A DNA stretch of 64,000 bases. Origin: Streptomyces echinatus (lineage in GTDB: Bacteria; Actinomycetota; Actinomycetes; Streptomycetales; Streptomycetaceae). Within the stretch, counting starts at the first letter, position 1. Each line of letters starts with the position of its first letter. The stretch is taken from the NCBI RefSeq assembly GCF_014203595.1, contig NZ_JACHJK010000012.1, positions 206,230 to 270,229 on the forward strand. Reading direction: 5' to 3'. Position numbers and translations under genes: made by a program. Positions 25,443-36,148 of the stretch are shown here, piece after piece. The notes under the pieces were generated by a model. It was not told where the DNA came from, made no database searches, and worked only from the letters and a program-made list of their open reading frames with translations.

Positions 25443-26354
25443 TCACGACCGTTGCGTGACGGCGATGCAGACGAGCACGGCGACGGCGGTCAGGGGAGCG
25501 GCCGCCGTGAAGTGCTCGCCCAGCAGCAGCGCCGACCACACCAGTGTGAGCAGGGGCTGAGCCAACTGCAACTGGCTGGCCCGCGGGATGCCGATGGCCG
25601 CCATCCCGCGGTACCAGACGACCAGTCCCAGGAACTGCGAGCCGAGCGCCACCCACAGCAGTCCGGCGATGCCGTGCCCGGTGAGGTGCACCGGCTCGTG
25701 GGCGAGCGCCACCGCGGCGGCCGGCACGCTGAGCGGCAGGCACAGCACCAGCGCCCACCCGATGACCTGCCAGCCCGGCATGACGCGGGCCAGCCGGCCG
25801 CCCTCGGTGTACCCGGCGGCGCACACCAGCAGGGCCGCGAAGAGGTACCCGTCGGCGACGGTGAGCGCGCCGCCGCTCTGGCCGAGGGTGAAGGCGATGA
25901 CGGCCACCGCGCCCGCCACGGCCGCCAGCCAGAACCGGCGGGAGGGCCGGGCGCCGGTGCGCAGGGCCGAGAACACGGCGGTGGTCAGCGGCAGCAGGCC
26001 CACCACGACGGCCGCGTGGGCGGTGGTGGACGTCTCCAGGGCGAGCGTGGTCAGCATCGGGAAGCCCAGCACCACTCCGGCGGCGACCACGGCCAGCCCG
26101 GCGAGTTGGCGCCGCGCCGGGAGCCGGACCCGGAGAGCGAGCAGACAGCCGCCGGCCACCAGGGCGGCGAGCACCCCGCGCACCGCCACCAGGGACCAGG
26201 GGCCGAAGCTCTCCAGCCCCCAGGCGGTCGACGGGAAGGTCAGCGAGAAGGCGATCACGCCGAGGAGGGCCTGGACGGTACCGAGGCTCCGGGACTCCCG
26301 GGGAGCGGGGACCGCTATCGAGTTAGCGGTAGTAGCGCTACTCTGTGTTCTCAT
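25443..26354 (-). CDS. EamA/DMT family transporter
   Basis: A 303-residue inner-membrane protein with about ten hydrophobic helices in two EamA repeats (about 25-145 and 165-300). The last part, LGSQFLGLVVWYRGMAAIGI and ASQLQLAQPLLTLVWSALLL, is typical. The only credible start is ATG 26354, which shares two bases with the start of the divergent MocR gene. A TACGCT element (26360-26365 on the minus strand) five bases upstream suggests a leaderless mRNA. It probably exports a metabolite controlled by the MocR regulator. Confidence 0.85.
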   Translation of the reverse strand: MRTQSSATTANSIAVPAPRESRSLGTVQALLGVIAFSLTFPSTAWGLESFGPWSLVAVRGVLAALVAGGCLLALRVRLPARRQLAGLAVVAAGVVLGFPMLTTLALETSTTAHAAVVVGLLPLTTAVFSALRTGARPSRRFWLAAVAGAVAVIAFTLGQSGGALTVADGYLFAALLVCAAGYTEGGRLARVMPGWQVIGWALVLCLPLSVPAAAVALAHEPVHLTGHGIAGLLWVALGSQFLGLVVWYRGMAAIGIPRASQLQLAQPLLTLVWSALLLGEHFTAAAPLTAVAVLVCIAVTQRS

Positions 26355-26365
26355 GCAACAGCGTA
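26311..26365. promoter_or_regulatory. Overlapping divergent promoters and palindromes of the DMT/MocR pair
   Basis: ACCGCTA (26311-26317) and TAGCGGT (26324-26330) form a perfect inverted repeat with a 6-bp spacer. The adjacent AGTAGCGCTACT (26331-26342) is a perfect 12-bp palindrome. TACTCT at 26339-26344 is a plausible -10 for the plus-strand gene, ending 8 bp before its ATG. TACGCT on the minus strand (26360-26365) is a plausible -10 for the transporter. MocR-type proteins typically bind such repeats and autoregulate. Confidence 0.6.
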
Positions 26366-27837
26366 GCAGTGTGGGGGAACTGGCAGATAAGCTCCGGCGG
26401 GAAGTGGACCGCTACTCTCCTGGTGGAAAGCTCCCGTCGAGTCGTGCGCTGGTCGAGCGGTTCCGGGTGAGCCCGGTGACCGTCTCCCGCGCCCTCGCGC
26501 AGCTCGCCGCCGAAGGCCTGGTGGTCACCCGGCCGGGCGCCGGTGCCTTCCGGGCCCACCCGCACCCGGCGGAGCCCCCCGCCGGGGACACGTCCTGGCA
26601 GGAGGTCACGCTGAGCGCCGACGGCGCCGCCGACCTCGTACCGCGCACGGTGGACGCCTCGGGCGTCGCGGTGTCGCTGTCCGTGCCGCCGCCCGGCGTG
26701 CTGGAGTTCAGCGGCGGCTATCTGCACCCCTCCCTGCAGCCGGAGCGGGCCATGGCGGCGGCCCTGGCCCGGGCCGGGCGGCGGCCCGGTGCCTGGGGGA
26801 GGCCGCCCCTCGAGGGGCTGCCGGAGCTGCGGGAGTGGTTCGCGCGCGGGATCGGCGGTGCCGTCACGGCCGCCGAGGTGCTGATCGCGGCGGGCGGCCA
26901 GGCGGCGCTGGCCACCGCGCTGCGCGCGCTCGCCCCGCCCGGTGCCCCGGTGCTCGTGGAGTCGCCCACCTACCCGGGCATGCTGGCCCTGGCCCGCGCG
27001 GCCGGGCTGCGGCCCGTCCCGGTGCCCGTGGACCCCGACGGGGTGCGCCCCGACCTCCTCGCGGACGCCTTCCACGCCACCGGCGCCCGGGTCTTCGTGT
27101 GCCAGCCGCTGTTCCAGAACCCGACCGGTGCCGTGCTGGCCCCCGGCCGGCGCGGCGAGGTGCTGCGCATCGCCCGCGAGGCCGGTGCGTTCGTCGTCGA
27201 GGACGACTTCGTCCGCCGGCTCGTGCACGCCGACGCGGGGCCGCTGCCCCGCCCGCTGGCCGCCGACGACCCGGACGGCGTGGTGGTCCACGTCGGCTCG
27301 CTGACCAAGGCGACCTCGCCCAGCTTCCGGGTGAGTGCCCTGGCGGCGCACGGGCCGGTGCTGGAACGCCTGCGCGCCATCCAGGTCGTGGACAGCTTCT
27401 TCGTCCCGCGCCCGCTCCAGGAGGCGGCCCTGGAACTCGTCGGCTCCCCGGCCTGGCCCCGCCATCTGCGGGCGCTGTCGGCGGAACTGAAGGCCCGCCG
27501 CGACACCATGACGGGCGCGCTCGCCCGGCACCTGCCCGAACTCGCCCTGCCCCACATCCCGTCCGGCGGCTACCACCTGTGGCTGCGCCTGCCCGACGGC
27601 ACCGGGGGCACCTCCCGGGCCTTCGGCTCCGGGGGAGAGGCCGCGCTGGCCGCGGCGGCCCTGCGCGCCGGCGTCGCCCTCACCCCGGGCCGCCCCTACT
27701 TCAGCGCCGAGCCTCCCGCCGCCCACATCCGGCTGAGCTTCGCGGCGGTGGCCGGCGCCGGGGAGATCGCGGAGGGGGTGCGACGGCTGCGGACGGCGTA
27801 CGACGAGGCGGTGCGGGGGCCGGCCGGGGCGCTGTGA
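26353..27837 (+). CDS. MocR-type regulator: GntR winged helix fused to a PLP aminotransferase-like domain
   Basis: A 494-residue MocR/PdxR-subfamily protein. The winged helix (about 1-72) has DRYSPGGKLPSSRALVERFR and VSPVTVSRALAQLAAEGLV. The fold-type I aminotransferase domain (about 110-485) has the PLP lysine Lys319 in HVGSLTKATSPSFRVS and keeps LFQNPTGAVL and VVEDDFVR. ATG 26353 lacks an upstream RBS because it lies at the very start of a probable leaderless transcript. It is divergent from the DMT transporter with overlapping start codons, so it most likely regulates it. The effector (PLP adduct of an amine or amino acid) is unknown. Confidence 0.9.
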   Translation: MQQRSSVGELADKLRREVDRYSPGGKLPSSRALVERFRVSPVTVSRALAQLAAEGLVVTRPGAGAFRAHPHPAEPPAGDTSWQEVTLSADGAADLVPRTVDASGVAVSLSVPPPGVLEFSGGYLHPSLQPERAMAAALARAGRRPGAWGRPPLEGLPELREWFARGIGGAVTAAEVLIAAGGQAALATALRALAPPGAPVLVESPTYPGMLALARAAGLRPVPVPVDPDGVRPDLLADAFHATGARVFVCQPLFQNPTGAVLAPGRRGEVLRIAREAGAFVVEDDFVRRLVHADAGPLPRPLAADDPDGVVVHVGSLTKATSPSFRVSALAAHGPVLERLRAIQVVDSFFVPRPLQEAALELVGSPAWPRHLRALSAELKARRDTMTGALARHLPELALPHIPSGGYHLWLRLPDGTGGTSRAFGSGGEAALAAAALRAGVALTPGRPYFSAEPPAAHIRLSFAAVAGAGEIAEGVRRLRTAYDEAVRGPAGAL

Positions 27838-27896
27838 AGCCCGGACGGTGGGAAATCCGGTCGTCATGAAAGAGCCGGACCTGTGAGGATCACCGC

Positions 27897-28349
27897 ATGA
27901 CCGATGCACCCGACCTTCCCGAGGGGTACGAGTTCTCCGCCGACCCCGCCCGAGTCGACGTCGACCGCGTGTACGGCTGGCTGTCGGCCGACGCGTACTG
28001 GGCGATCGGGCGCCCCCGCCGGACGCACGAGCGGGCGATGGCGTCCTCGCTGAACTTCGGGGTCTACGCGGCCGCGTCCGGGGAGCAGGTGGCGTACGCG
28101 CGCGTGGTCACCGACCACGCGCTCTTCGCCTGGCTCGCCGATGTGTACGTCGACCCGTCCGCGCGCGGCAAGGGGCTCGGCACGTCGTTCGTCGCCCGCG
28201 TCCGAGACCACCTCGCGCCCCTCGGCCTGCGGCGGCTGGCGCTGGTGACGGCGGACGCGCACGGGGTGTACGAGAAGCTGGGCTTCGAGCCGCTGGACCG
28301 GCCCGACCAGTGGATGGTGCACACCTTCGGGCAAGCGGCCGGTGAGTGA
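27897..28349 (+). CDS. GNAT family N-acetyltransferase
   Basis: A 150-residue GNAT protein. Motif A is LADVYVDPSARGKGLGTSFV (about 80-99) with the R/Q-x-x-G-x-G/A acetyl-CoA loop RGKGLG, and motif B is KLGFEPLDRPDQWM near the C-terminus. ATG 27897 lies 60 bp after the MocR gene stop. Substrate unknown. It could be co-transcribed with the regulator. Confidence 0.88.
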   Translation: MTDAPDLPEGYEFSADPARVDVDRVYGWLSADAYWAIGRPRRTHERAMASSLNFGVYAAASGEQVAYARVVTDHALFAWLADVYVDPSARGKGLGTSFVARVRDHLAPLGLRRLALVTADAHGVYEKLGFEPLDRPDQWMVHTFGQAAGE

Positions 28350-28418
28350 TCGCACGCCCCGCGTAACCGCGGGGTGACAGCCCTTGACCTGCCTCCCGGC
28401 ACGGCTCACCATCACCGC

Positions 28419-29012
28419 ATGCCACTGAGGGTGTCGTTCGTCGCAGCCGCGCGCAGTGCCCCGCTGCTCGCGGAGCGCTTCGAGGACGACCGGCCGCTGG
28501 ACCAGGCCGGCTGGGACGAGGTGCAGCGCGCCGCCGGGGACCTGCTGCCGCTGGCCGCGGCCGAGCTGCGCTACTGCTCGCCGACCCCGCGCAGCCGGGC
28601 CACGGGCGACGCCCTCGGGTACGCCCCGCTGGTCCAGCTCGCGCTGCGGGACTGCGACATGGGCCGCTGGCGCGGGCTGACGCTGGGCGAGGCCATGGCC
28701 CGCGAACCGCAGGCGGTGGACTCCTGGCTCGCCGACCCCCGCTCCACCCCGCACGGCGGCGAGTCCCTGCTGGCGTTCATCTCCCGGGTCGGCGGCTGGC
28801 TGGACACCCGGCCGGTGGACGACGGCGGCCGGATCGTCGCGGTGGCCGAGCCCGCGGTGATCCGGGCGGCCCTGGTCTACGCCCTGAAGGCGCCGCCCTC
28901 GACCTACTGGAACCTCGACGTCCGCCCGCTCTCCACGACGACGGTCACCGGCCGCTCCGGCCGCTGGAACCTCCGCTTCGACGGGGTGCGGACTCAGTCC
29001 TCGCGCACGTAG
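28419..29012 (+). CDS. Degenerate histidine-phosphatase superfamily protein, probably non-catalytic
   Basis: A 197-residue protein with the phosphoglycerate-mutase-like layout. The RHG signature expected at the N-terminus is replaced by FVAAARSAP (about 7-15), and the second catalytic His (normally in a SHGG-type turn) is replaced by AVAEPAVIRA (about 147-156). The supporting segments CSPTPRSRATGDALG, WRGLTLGEAM and HGGESLLAFISRV remain. Both catalytic histidines are therefore missing, so phosphatase activity is unlikely. It may be a ligand-binding or scaffold protein. ATG 28419 is used; its 3' end overlaps the convergent DUF6314 gene. Confidence 0.7.
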   Translation: MPLRVSFVAAARSAPLLAERFEDDRPLDQAGWDEVQRAAGDLLPLAAAELRYCSPTPRSRATGDALGYAPLVQLALRDCDMGRWRGLTLGEAMAREPQAVDSWLADPRSTPHGGESLLAFISRVGGWLDTRPVDDGGRIVAVAEPAVIRAALVYALKAPPSTYWNLDVRPLSTTTVTGRSGRWNLRFDGVRTQSSRT

Positions 29013-29437
29013 CCGGTGGTGAGGAGGAGGTCCTTCGCCGGGCCGCCGACCCGCCACCGCGTGTGCCAGTGGCCGGCGTCCCGCACGGTGAACTCGCCCC
29101 GGTAGAGGTCGGCCGCGCAGGGATGGTCGGTGACGTACCGCCCCGTGGCCAGGTCCAGCTCGTGGAAGAGGCGGCCGTCCGCGAACCGCACGTCCGCCCG
29201 GCTGGGGGTCGGTCCCGGCAGGAACCGCAGGGTCCGGGTGGCCGGCCGTGCCACGCCCCGCCAGGTGAAGGTCCCGGACTCCTCGTGCAGCAGCCCACCG
29301 CCGTCCAGCGGGCCGAAGACGGTCACCCCCGTGAAGTGCCCCTCGTCCCCGTTCGCCAGGTCCCGTACGTCCCGCTCCACCCGCCAGCGCCCGGCGAGGT
29401 GGGCCAGCACGTCCGGGACCGGCCAGAACTCGCCCAT
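28994..29437 (-). CDS. DUF6314 family protein
   Basis: A 147-residue soluble protein of antiparallel beta type: LAGRWRVERDVRDL, GHFTGVTVFGPLDGGGLLHEESG, ADVRFADGRLFHELDLATG, VTDHPCAADLYRGEFTV and HTRWRVGGPAKDLLLTT. These fit the DUF6314 family, recalled from actinobacterial annotations. The ATG at 29437 follows GAAAGG. It is convergent with, and overlaps by 19 bp, the degenerate phosphatase. No known function. Confidence 0.65.
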   Translation of the reverse strand: MGEFWPVPDVLAHLAGRWRVERDVRDLANGDEGHFTGVTVFGPLDGGGLLHEESGTFTWRGVARPATRTLRFLPGPTPSRADVRFADGRLFHELDLATGRYVTDHPCAADLYRGEFTVRDAGHWHTRWRVGGPAKDLLLTTGYVRED

Positions 29438-29556
29438 CGGTGCGCCTTTCGTATCGAGTGGCGGCCGTCCGCGGGGCCGCCCCGTCTTCACCGGCGTCGC
29501 CGGCCGGTTCACCTGTACCTTCTACCTTCCCGGCGACTCCGTCACATTCCTCCGGA

Positions 29557-30003
29557 TCAGGCAGAGGCGGCCGGCGTCTCCCGCTCGGGCTGCTGCCCGA
29601 CCGGCAGCAGCCCGCGTTCGGCGAAGACCTTCTTGGCGACGAAGGTGGCGTTCAGCGCCTTCGGCATGCCGCAGTAGACGGCGGAGTGCAGCAGGGCCTC
29701 CGTTATCTGCTCCGGCGTGAGGCCCACGTTCAGGGCCGCGTTCACATGCACGTCGAGCTGCGCCTCGCAGCCGCCCAGCGCGGTGAGCATGCCCAGGGTG
29801 ACCAGCTGGCGGTCGCGGGGGGCGAGTCCGGGCCGGTCGTAGATCTCCCCGAAGGCCCAGGCGACGACCTGGTGGCCCAGCTCGGGGCTGATGTCGGCGA
29901 GCGAGTCGAGGACCCGCTGCCCGGCCTCGCCGTCGACCCTCTGCAGGACCTCCAGGCCGTGGGTGAAACGCTCGTCACGGGTGGTGCTGTGCTGGTTGCT
30001 CAT
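29557..30003 (-). CDS. Carboxymuconolactone decarboxylase (PcaC-like) family protein
   Basis: A 148-residue CMD/AhpD-superfamily helical protein. Conserved parts are DRPGLAPRDRQLVTLGMLTAL (about 58-78), AQLDVHVNAALNVGLTPEQ and EALLHSAVYCGMPKALNA (about 103-120). The AhpD CxxC pair is absent, which points to the PcaC/decarboxylase side of the family. ATG 30003 is used. It follows the cysteine desulfurase gene by about 45 bp on the same strand and is probably co-transcribed, but no protocatechuate genes are near, so the role is unclear. Confidence 0.8.
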   Translation of the reverse strand: MSNQHSTTRDERFTHGLEVLQRVDGEAGQRVLDSLADISPELGHQVVAWAFGEIYDRPGLAPRDRQLVTLGMLTALGGCEAQLDVHVNAALNVGLTPEQITEALLHSAVYCGMPKALNATFVAKKVFAERGLLPVGQQPERETPAASA

Positions 30004-30047
30004 GACGGAAACCGTAGGAGTTGGAGCACACTCCAACGCAAGCGCGG

Positions 30048-31280
30048 TCAGACGCCGAAGTACCGCTGGGCCGCCCGCACCCCCGCCACCAGCGCGTCGA
30101 CCTCCTCCAGGGTGTTGTACACGTAGAAGCTCGCCCGGGTGGTCGCCGGGACGCCGTACCGCTTCGCGAGCGGCCGGGCGCAGTGGTGGCCGACGCGGAC
30201 GGCCACGCCCCGCTCGTCCAGCACCTGGCCGACGTCGTGCGGGTGGATGCCGTCGACCGTGAAGGAGACGGCCGAGCCGCGGTCGGTGAGGTCCGCGGGG
30301 CCGACCACCCGGACCCCGGGCACCTCGGCGAGCAGCTCCAGGGCGCGGGCGGTGAGCGTGTCCTCGTACGCCGCGACCTCCGCCATGCCCAGCCGCTCCA
30401 AGTACTCCACCGCCGCCGCGAGCCCCACCGCCTGCGCGGTCATCGGCACGCCCGCCTCGAAGCGCTGCGGCGGCGGCAGGAAGGTGGTGCGGTCCATCTC
30501 CACCACCTCGATCATCGAGCCGCCGGTGAGGAAGGGCGGCAGGGCGGCGAGCGGCTCCGCGCGGCCCCACAGCACGCCGATGCCGTTCGGGCCGAGCATC
30601 TTGTGCCCGGAGAAGACGAGGAAGTCCGCGCCCAGCTCCCGCACGTCGACCGGGCGGTGCGGGACGGACTGGGCGCCGTCCACGACCACCAGCGCGCCGG
30701 CCGCACGGGCCCGGTCGGCGAGCTCGCGGACCGGGTTGAGCGTGCCGAGGACATTGGACTGGTGGGTGAGGGCGAGCACCCTGGTGCGCTCGTCCAGCAG
30801 CTCGTCCACCCGGGACAGGTCCAGCCGGCCCTCGTCGGTGAGGCCGAACCAGTCCAGCGTCGCGCCGGTCCGCTCGGCCAGCTGCTGCCAGGGGACCAGG
30901 TTCGCGTGGTGCTCCATCTCCGTCACCACGATCCGGTCCCCGGGGCCGAGCCGGCCCGCGCTGCCGAGCGCGTGGGCGACGAGGTTGATGCCCTCGGTGG
31001 CGTTCTTGGTGAACACCACCTCGTCGTCCGCGGCGCCGATGAACCGGGCGATCCTGTGCCGCGCGTCCTCGTACGCCTCCGTCGCCTCGCCCGCCAGCTG
31101 GTGCGCACCGCGGTGCACGGCCGCGTTGCGCGTGAGGTAGAAGTCCCGCTCCGCGTCCAGGACCGACAGGGGTTTCTGGGTGGTGGCCCCGGAGTCCAGG
31201 TAGACGAGCGGGGCGCCGCTCTCCACCGTCCGCTCCAGGATCGGGAAGTCCTTGCGCAGCGCGTCCACATCCAGGGCCAC
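30048..31280 (-). CDS. sufS: SufS-family cysteine desulfurase
   Basis: A 410-residue class V PLP enzyme: YLDSGATTQKPLSVLDAE, the HH in TEMEHHANLVPW, HQSNVLGT, PLP lysine Lys227 in FSGHKMLGPNG, and the persulfide cysteine Cys367 in RVGHHCARP. It would take sulfur from cysteine for Fe-S or other thio-cofactor synthesis. GTG 31280 is preferred because GAGAGG lies 8 bases upstream; GTG 31289 is an alternative. No sufB/C/D/U genes are adjacent, so this is a stand-alone paralogue. It is divergent from a CGNR regulator over an ordered array of half-sites. Confidence 0.88.
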   Translation of the reverse strand: MALDVDALRKDFPILERTVESGAPLVYLDSGATTQKPLSVLDAERDFYLTRNAAVHRGAHQLAGEATEAYEDARHRIARFIGAADDEVVFTKNATEGINLVAHALGSAGRLGPGDRIVVTEMEHHANLVPWQQLAERTGATLDWFGLTDEGRLDLSRVDELLDERTRVLALTHQSNVLGTLNPVRELADRARAAGALVVVDGAQSVPHRPVDVRELGADFLVFSGHKMLGPNGIGVLWGRAEPLAALPPFLTGGSMIEVVEMDRTTFLPPPQRFEAGVPMTAQAVGLAAAVEYLERLGMAEVAAYEDTLTARALELLAEVPGVRVVGPADLTDRGSAVSFTVDGIHPHDVGQVLDERGVAVRVGHHCARPLAKRYGVPATTRASFYVYNTLEEVDALVAGVRAAQRYFGV

Positions 31281-31290
31281 GGATCTCACC

Positions 31291-31382
31291 TCTCACGGTT
31301 TTGCAGCTCGTTCTCCGTGAGGCACGCTAAGCCTTCCTCACGGAGAAGCGCAAGAATTGCCGTGAGGACTCCCGGATATGAT
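31291..31382. promoter_or_regulatory. Four-half-site operator and -10 between sufS-like and CGNR genes
   Basis: The octamer CCGTGAGG occurs at 31315-31322 and 31360-31367, its reverse complement CCTCACGG at 31336-31343, and a one-mismatch reverse copy at 31291-31298. The inner two are part of a perfect 12-bp inverted repeat, TTCTCCGTGAGG (31311-31322) with CCTCACGGAGAA (31336-31347). The outer right copy lies just before TATGAT (31377-31382), the -10 of the CGNR gene. The divergent CGNR protein is the natural candidate to bind here. Confidence 0.7.
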
Positions 31383-31388
31383 GGGGCC

Positions 31389-32024
31389 GTGGATCACGAG
31401 ACACCCGTCTACCTGCACCAGCTCCCGGTCCCCGGGGAGGACCGGTACGCCTCGCTGGCCCTGGTCAACACGCGGTTCACCGTCAGCCACGGCCGCGTCG
31501 ACCTGCTCGACGACACCGAGGCCGCGCACCTGTGGCTGGTCCGGCACGCCCTGCTGCCCGACCGGATCGCCCTGAACGGCAGACAGTCCGGCCGGCTGCG
31601 GACCCTGCGCGAGGCGCTGCGCGCCCTCTTCGCGGCCCGGGCCGCCGGCTCGCGGCCGCCCGCCGACGCCCTCGACACCCTGAACGCCGGCCTCGCCGCC
31701 GCACCCGCCACGCCCCGGCTGGCCTGGAGCGACGACGGCCCCCGCCGGGCCGCCGTCCCCGACTCCGGGAACCCGGCCGCCGCCGCGCTCTCCCTGCTCG
31801 CCGAGGACGCCACCGACCTGCTCACCGGTGCCGACGCGGCCCAGCTCACCGAGTGCGCCGCCCAGGGCTGCGCCCGCTGGTTCCTGCGCTCCCACGGTGC
31901 CCGCCGCTGGTGCACGACCAAGTGCGGCAACCGGGTCCGGGCGGCCCGGGCCTACGCGGCCCGCAAGGCCGGTTCACCCGAAAAACACCAGCCGGAAATC
32001 CAGAGTTCTCCGGCTCGTCATTAA
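31389..32024 (+). CDS. CGNR zinc-finger (ABATE-type) transcriptional regulator
   Basis: A 211-residue protein. The N-terminal stress-response/ligand domain (about 8-140, LALVNTRFTVSHGRVDLL) is followed by a C-terminal zinc finger with ECAAQGCARWFLR and RRWCTTKCGNRVRAARAYAAR (about 156-192); four cysteines are present. The GTG at 31389 is 7 bp after a TATGAT -10, implying a leaderless transcript. Divergent from the cysteine desulfurase and preceded by an ordered operator, it probably regulates itself and that gene. The signal is unknown. Confidence 0.85.
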   Translation: MDHETPVYLHQLPVPGEDRYASLALVNTRFTVSHGRVDLLDDTEAAHLWLVRHALLPDRIALNGRQSGRLRTLREALRALFAARAAGSRPPADALDTLNAGLAAAPATPRLAWSDDGPRRAAVPDSGNPAAAALSLLAEDATDLLTGADAAQLTECAAQGCARWFLRSHGARRWCTTKCGNRVRAARAYAARKAGSPEKHQPEIQSSPARH

Positions 32025-32228
32025 ATTCACGCGGTGTTTCCCGTACTCGCAGGAAGTTGCGTCACTTTCCGGTGCGCACACAACCATCCGGAAACGCTCT
32101 CCGTCTAAGTCGGCGAATAGATGGGGGGCACATTCTGTGAGGACCGCCGAAATGCATCGCGACACTCCACCGGGGGAACGTGGCAATGCCCGCGGGAACG
32201 CGTGGCGACACCCGGACGGGAACGGGGT

Positions 32229-34778
<2,550 letters not shown>

Positions 34779-34799
34779 CCGCGCCCAGGGGGGCCCACC

Positions 34800-35750
34800 A
34801 TGCTGATATCGATCGTCGCGCCCTGCTACAACGAGGAAGACGTCGTCGCCCGGTTCCACGAGGAGGTCCAGAAAGTCGCCGACGAACTGCTGCCCCTCGG
34901 CCACGACATGGAGTTCGTGTACGTGGACGACGGCAGCCGGGACCGTACCCTCGCCGTCCTGAGGCATCTGGCGGACCACGACCCGCGGGTGCGCTACGTC
35001 TCCTTCAGCCGCAACTTCGGCAAGGAGGCGGCCCTGCTCGCCGGTCTCCGGCACGCCTCCGGCGACTCGGTGATCGTGATGGACGCCGACCTGCAGCACC
35101 CGCCGCGGCTGATCAAGCGCATGGTCGAGCTGCGCGAACAGGGCCACGACCAGGTCATCGCCAAGCGCACCCGCACCGGCGACCGGCTCACCCGGACCGT
35201 CACCGCCCGCCTGTACTACCGGCTCGTCAACCGGCTGGTTGATGTCGAGCTCGCCGACGGAGTGGGGGACTTCCGGCTCCTGTCGCGCCGGGTGGTGGAC
35301 GCGGTGCTGGCCCTGACCGAGTACAACCGCTTCTCCAAGGGCCTGTTCGCCTGGGTGGGCTTCCCGAGCACCACCTTCGAGTACCAGAACGCCGTGCGCG
35401 AGGCCGGCCGCAGTTCCTGGAACCTGCGCGGCCTGCTCAACTACGGCCTCGACGGCCTGCTGTCCTTCAACAACCGCCCGCTGCGCGCCGCGCTCTGGCT
35501 CGGCATGGGACTGCTGCTGTGTGCGAGCCTGTACACCGCCTGGATCGTGGGCGCCGCGCTCGTCAACGGCGTCCAGACGCCGGGCTATGTGACCATCATC
35601 ACCGCCGTCACCGCCCTCGCGGGCGTCCAGATGGTCATGCTGGGAGTCATCGGGGAGTACACCGGCCGCATCTACTACGAGGTGAAGGGGCGTCCGCACT
35701 TCCTGGTGAAGGCGACCAATGTGGAACGGACGAAAGATCTCATCCCTTGA
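34800..35750 (+). CDS. gtrB: GT2 polyprenyl-phosphate glycosyltransferase (GtrB/CsbB-like)
   Basis: A 316-residue protein. The N-terminal GT-A domain has SIVAPCYNEEDVV (about 4-16), YVDDGSRDRT (about 41-50), SRNFGKEAALLAGL (about 69-82) and the DXD-like VMDADLQHPP (about 92-101). Two C-terminal membrane helices span about 230-255 and 262-292. It is expected to load a sugar from a nucleotide onto polyprenyl phosphate at the inner leaflet. ATG 34800 lies 22 bp after the YfhO gene. The next gene starts within its stop (TGATG). Confidence 0.92.
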   Translation: MLISIVAPCYNEEDVVARFHEEVQKVADELLPLGHDMEFVYVDDGSRDRTLAVLRHLADHDPRVRYVSFSRNFGKEAALLAGLRHASGDSVIVMDADLQHPPRLIKRMVELREQGHDQVIAKRTRTGDRLTRTVTARLYYRLVNRLVDVELADGVGDFRLLSRRVVDAVLALTEYNRFSKGLFAWVGFPSTTFEYQNAVREAGRSSWNLRGLLNYGLDGLLSFNNRPLRAALWLGMGLLLCASLYTAWIVGAALVNGVQTPGYVTIITAVTALAGVQMVMLGVIGEYTGRIYYEVKGRPHFLVKATNVERTKDLIP

Positions 35751-36148
35751 TGCCGAATCGTGCGATGTCGCGGCAGATTCTCACCTTCGCCGCGGTCGGT
35801 GTGGTCAACACGGCGACCTACTACTGTCTTTACCTGCTTTTTCTCACTGCTTTTCCATATCTGGTCGCACACGTCGTCGCATTTGTGCTCAGCATGATCG
35901 GATCCTTTTTCCTGAACGCGCGCTTCACCTACCGGACGCGTCCCACCCTGCGTAAATTCCTGCTGTTCCCGCTGACCAACGTCAGCAACTTCGTGATCAC
36001 GACGGCGGGGGTGTACCTGATCGTCGACGTCCTGCACGCCGGCAGCCGCTTCGCCCCGCTCCTCGCCTCCGCCGCGGCCATCCCCGTCACCTTCGTCGTG
36101 TCCCGCTGGGTGATGCTCCCCGGTGCGGAGAGCGGGTCGATCGCATAG
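35750..36148 (+). CDS. gtrA: GtrA-like flippase of lipid-linked sugar
   Basis: A 132-residue GtrA protein with four membrane helices (about 9-29, 36-56, 74-92 and 102-122). The conserved FAAVGVVNTATYY, SFFLNARFTYR and FLLFPLTNVSNF segments are present. It is thought to move polyprenyl-phosphoryl sugar across the membrane. Codon use differs from the neighbours: the first ~150 bp hold many TTT, CTT, TAT and ATA-like codons and are clearly less GC-rich, suggesting a different history or relaxed membrane-protein codon use. ATG 35750 overlaps the gtrB stop. Confidence 0.88.
   Translation: MPNRAMSRQILTFAAVGVVNTATYYCLYLLFLTAFPYLVAHVVAFVLSMIGSFFLNARFTYRTRPTLRKFLLFPLTNVSNFVITTAGVYLIVDVLHAGSRFAPLLASAAAIPVTFVVSRWVMLPGAESGSIA

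Noticed and set aside
30048..31280. Cysteine desulfurase as cargo of a family 2 encapsulin
   Set aside because: The long disordered N-terminal targeting region of such cargo is absent and there is no shell gene in the window.
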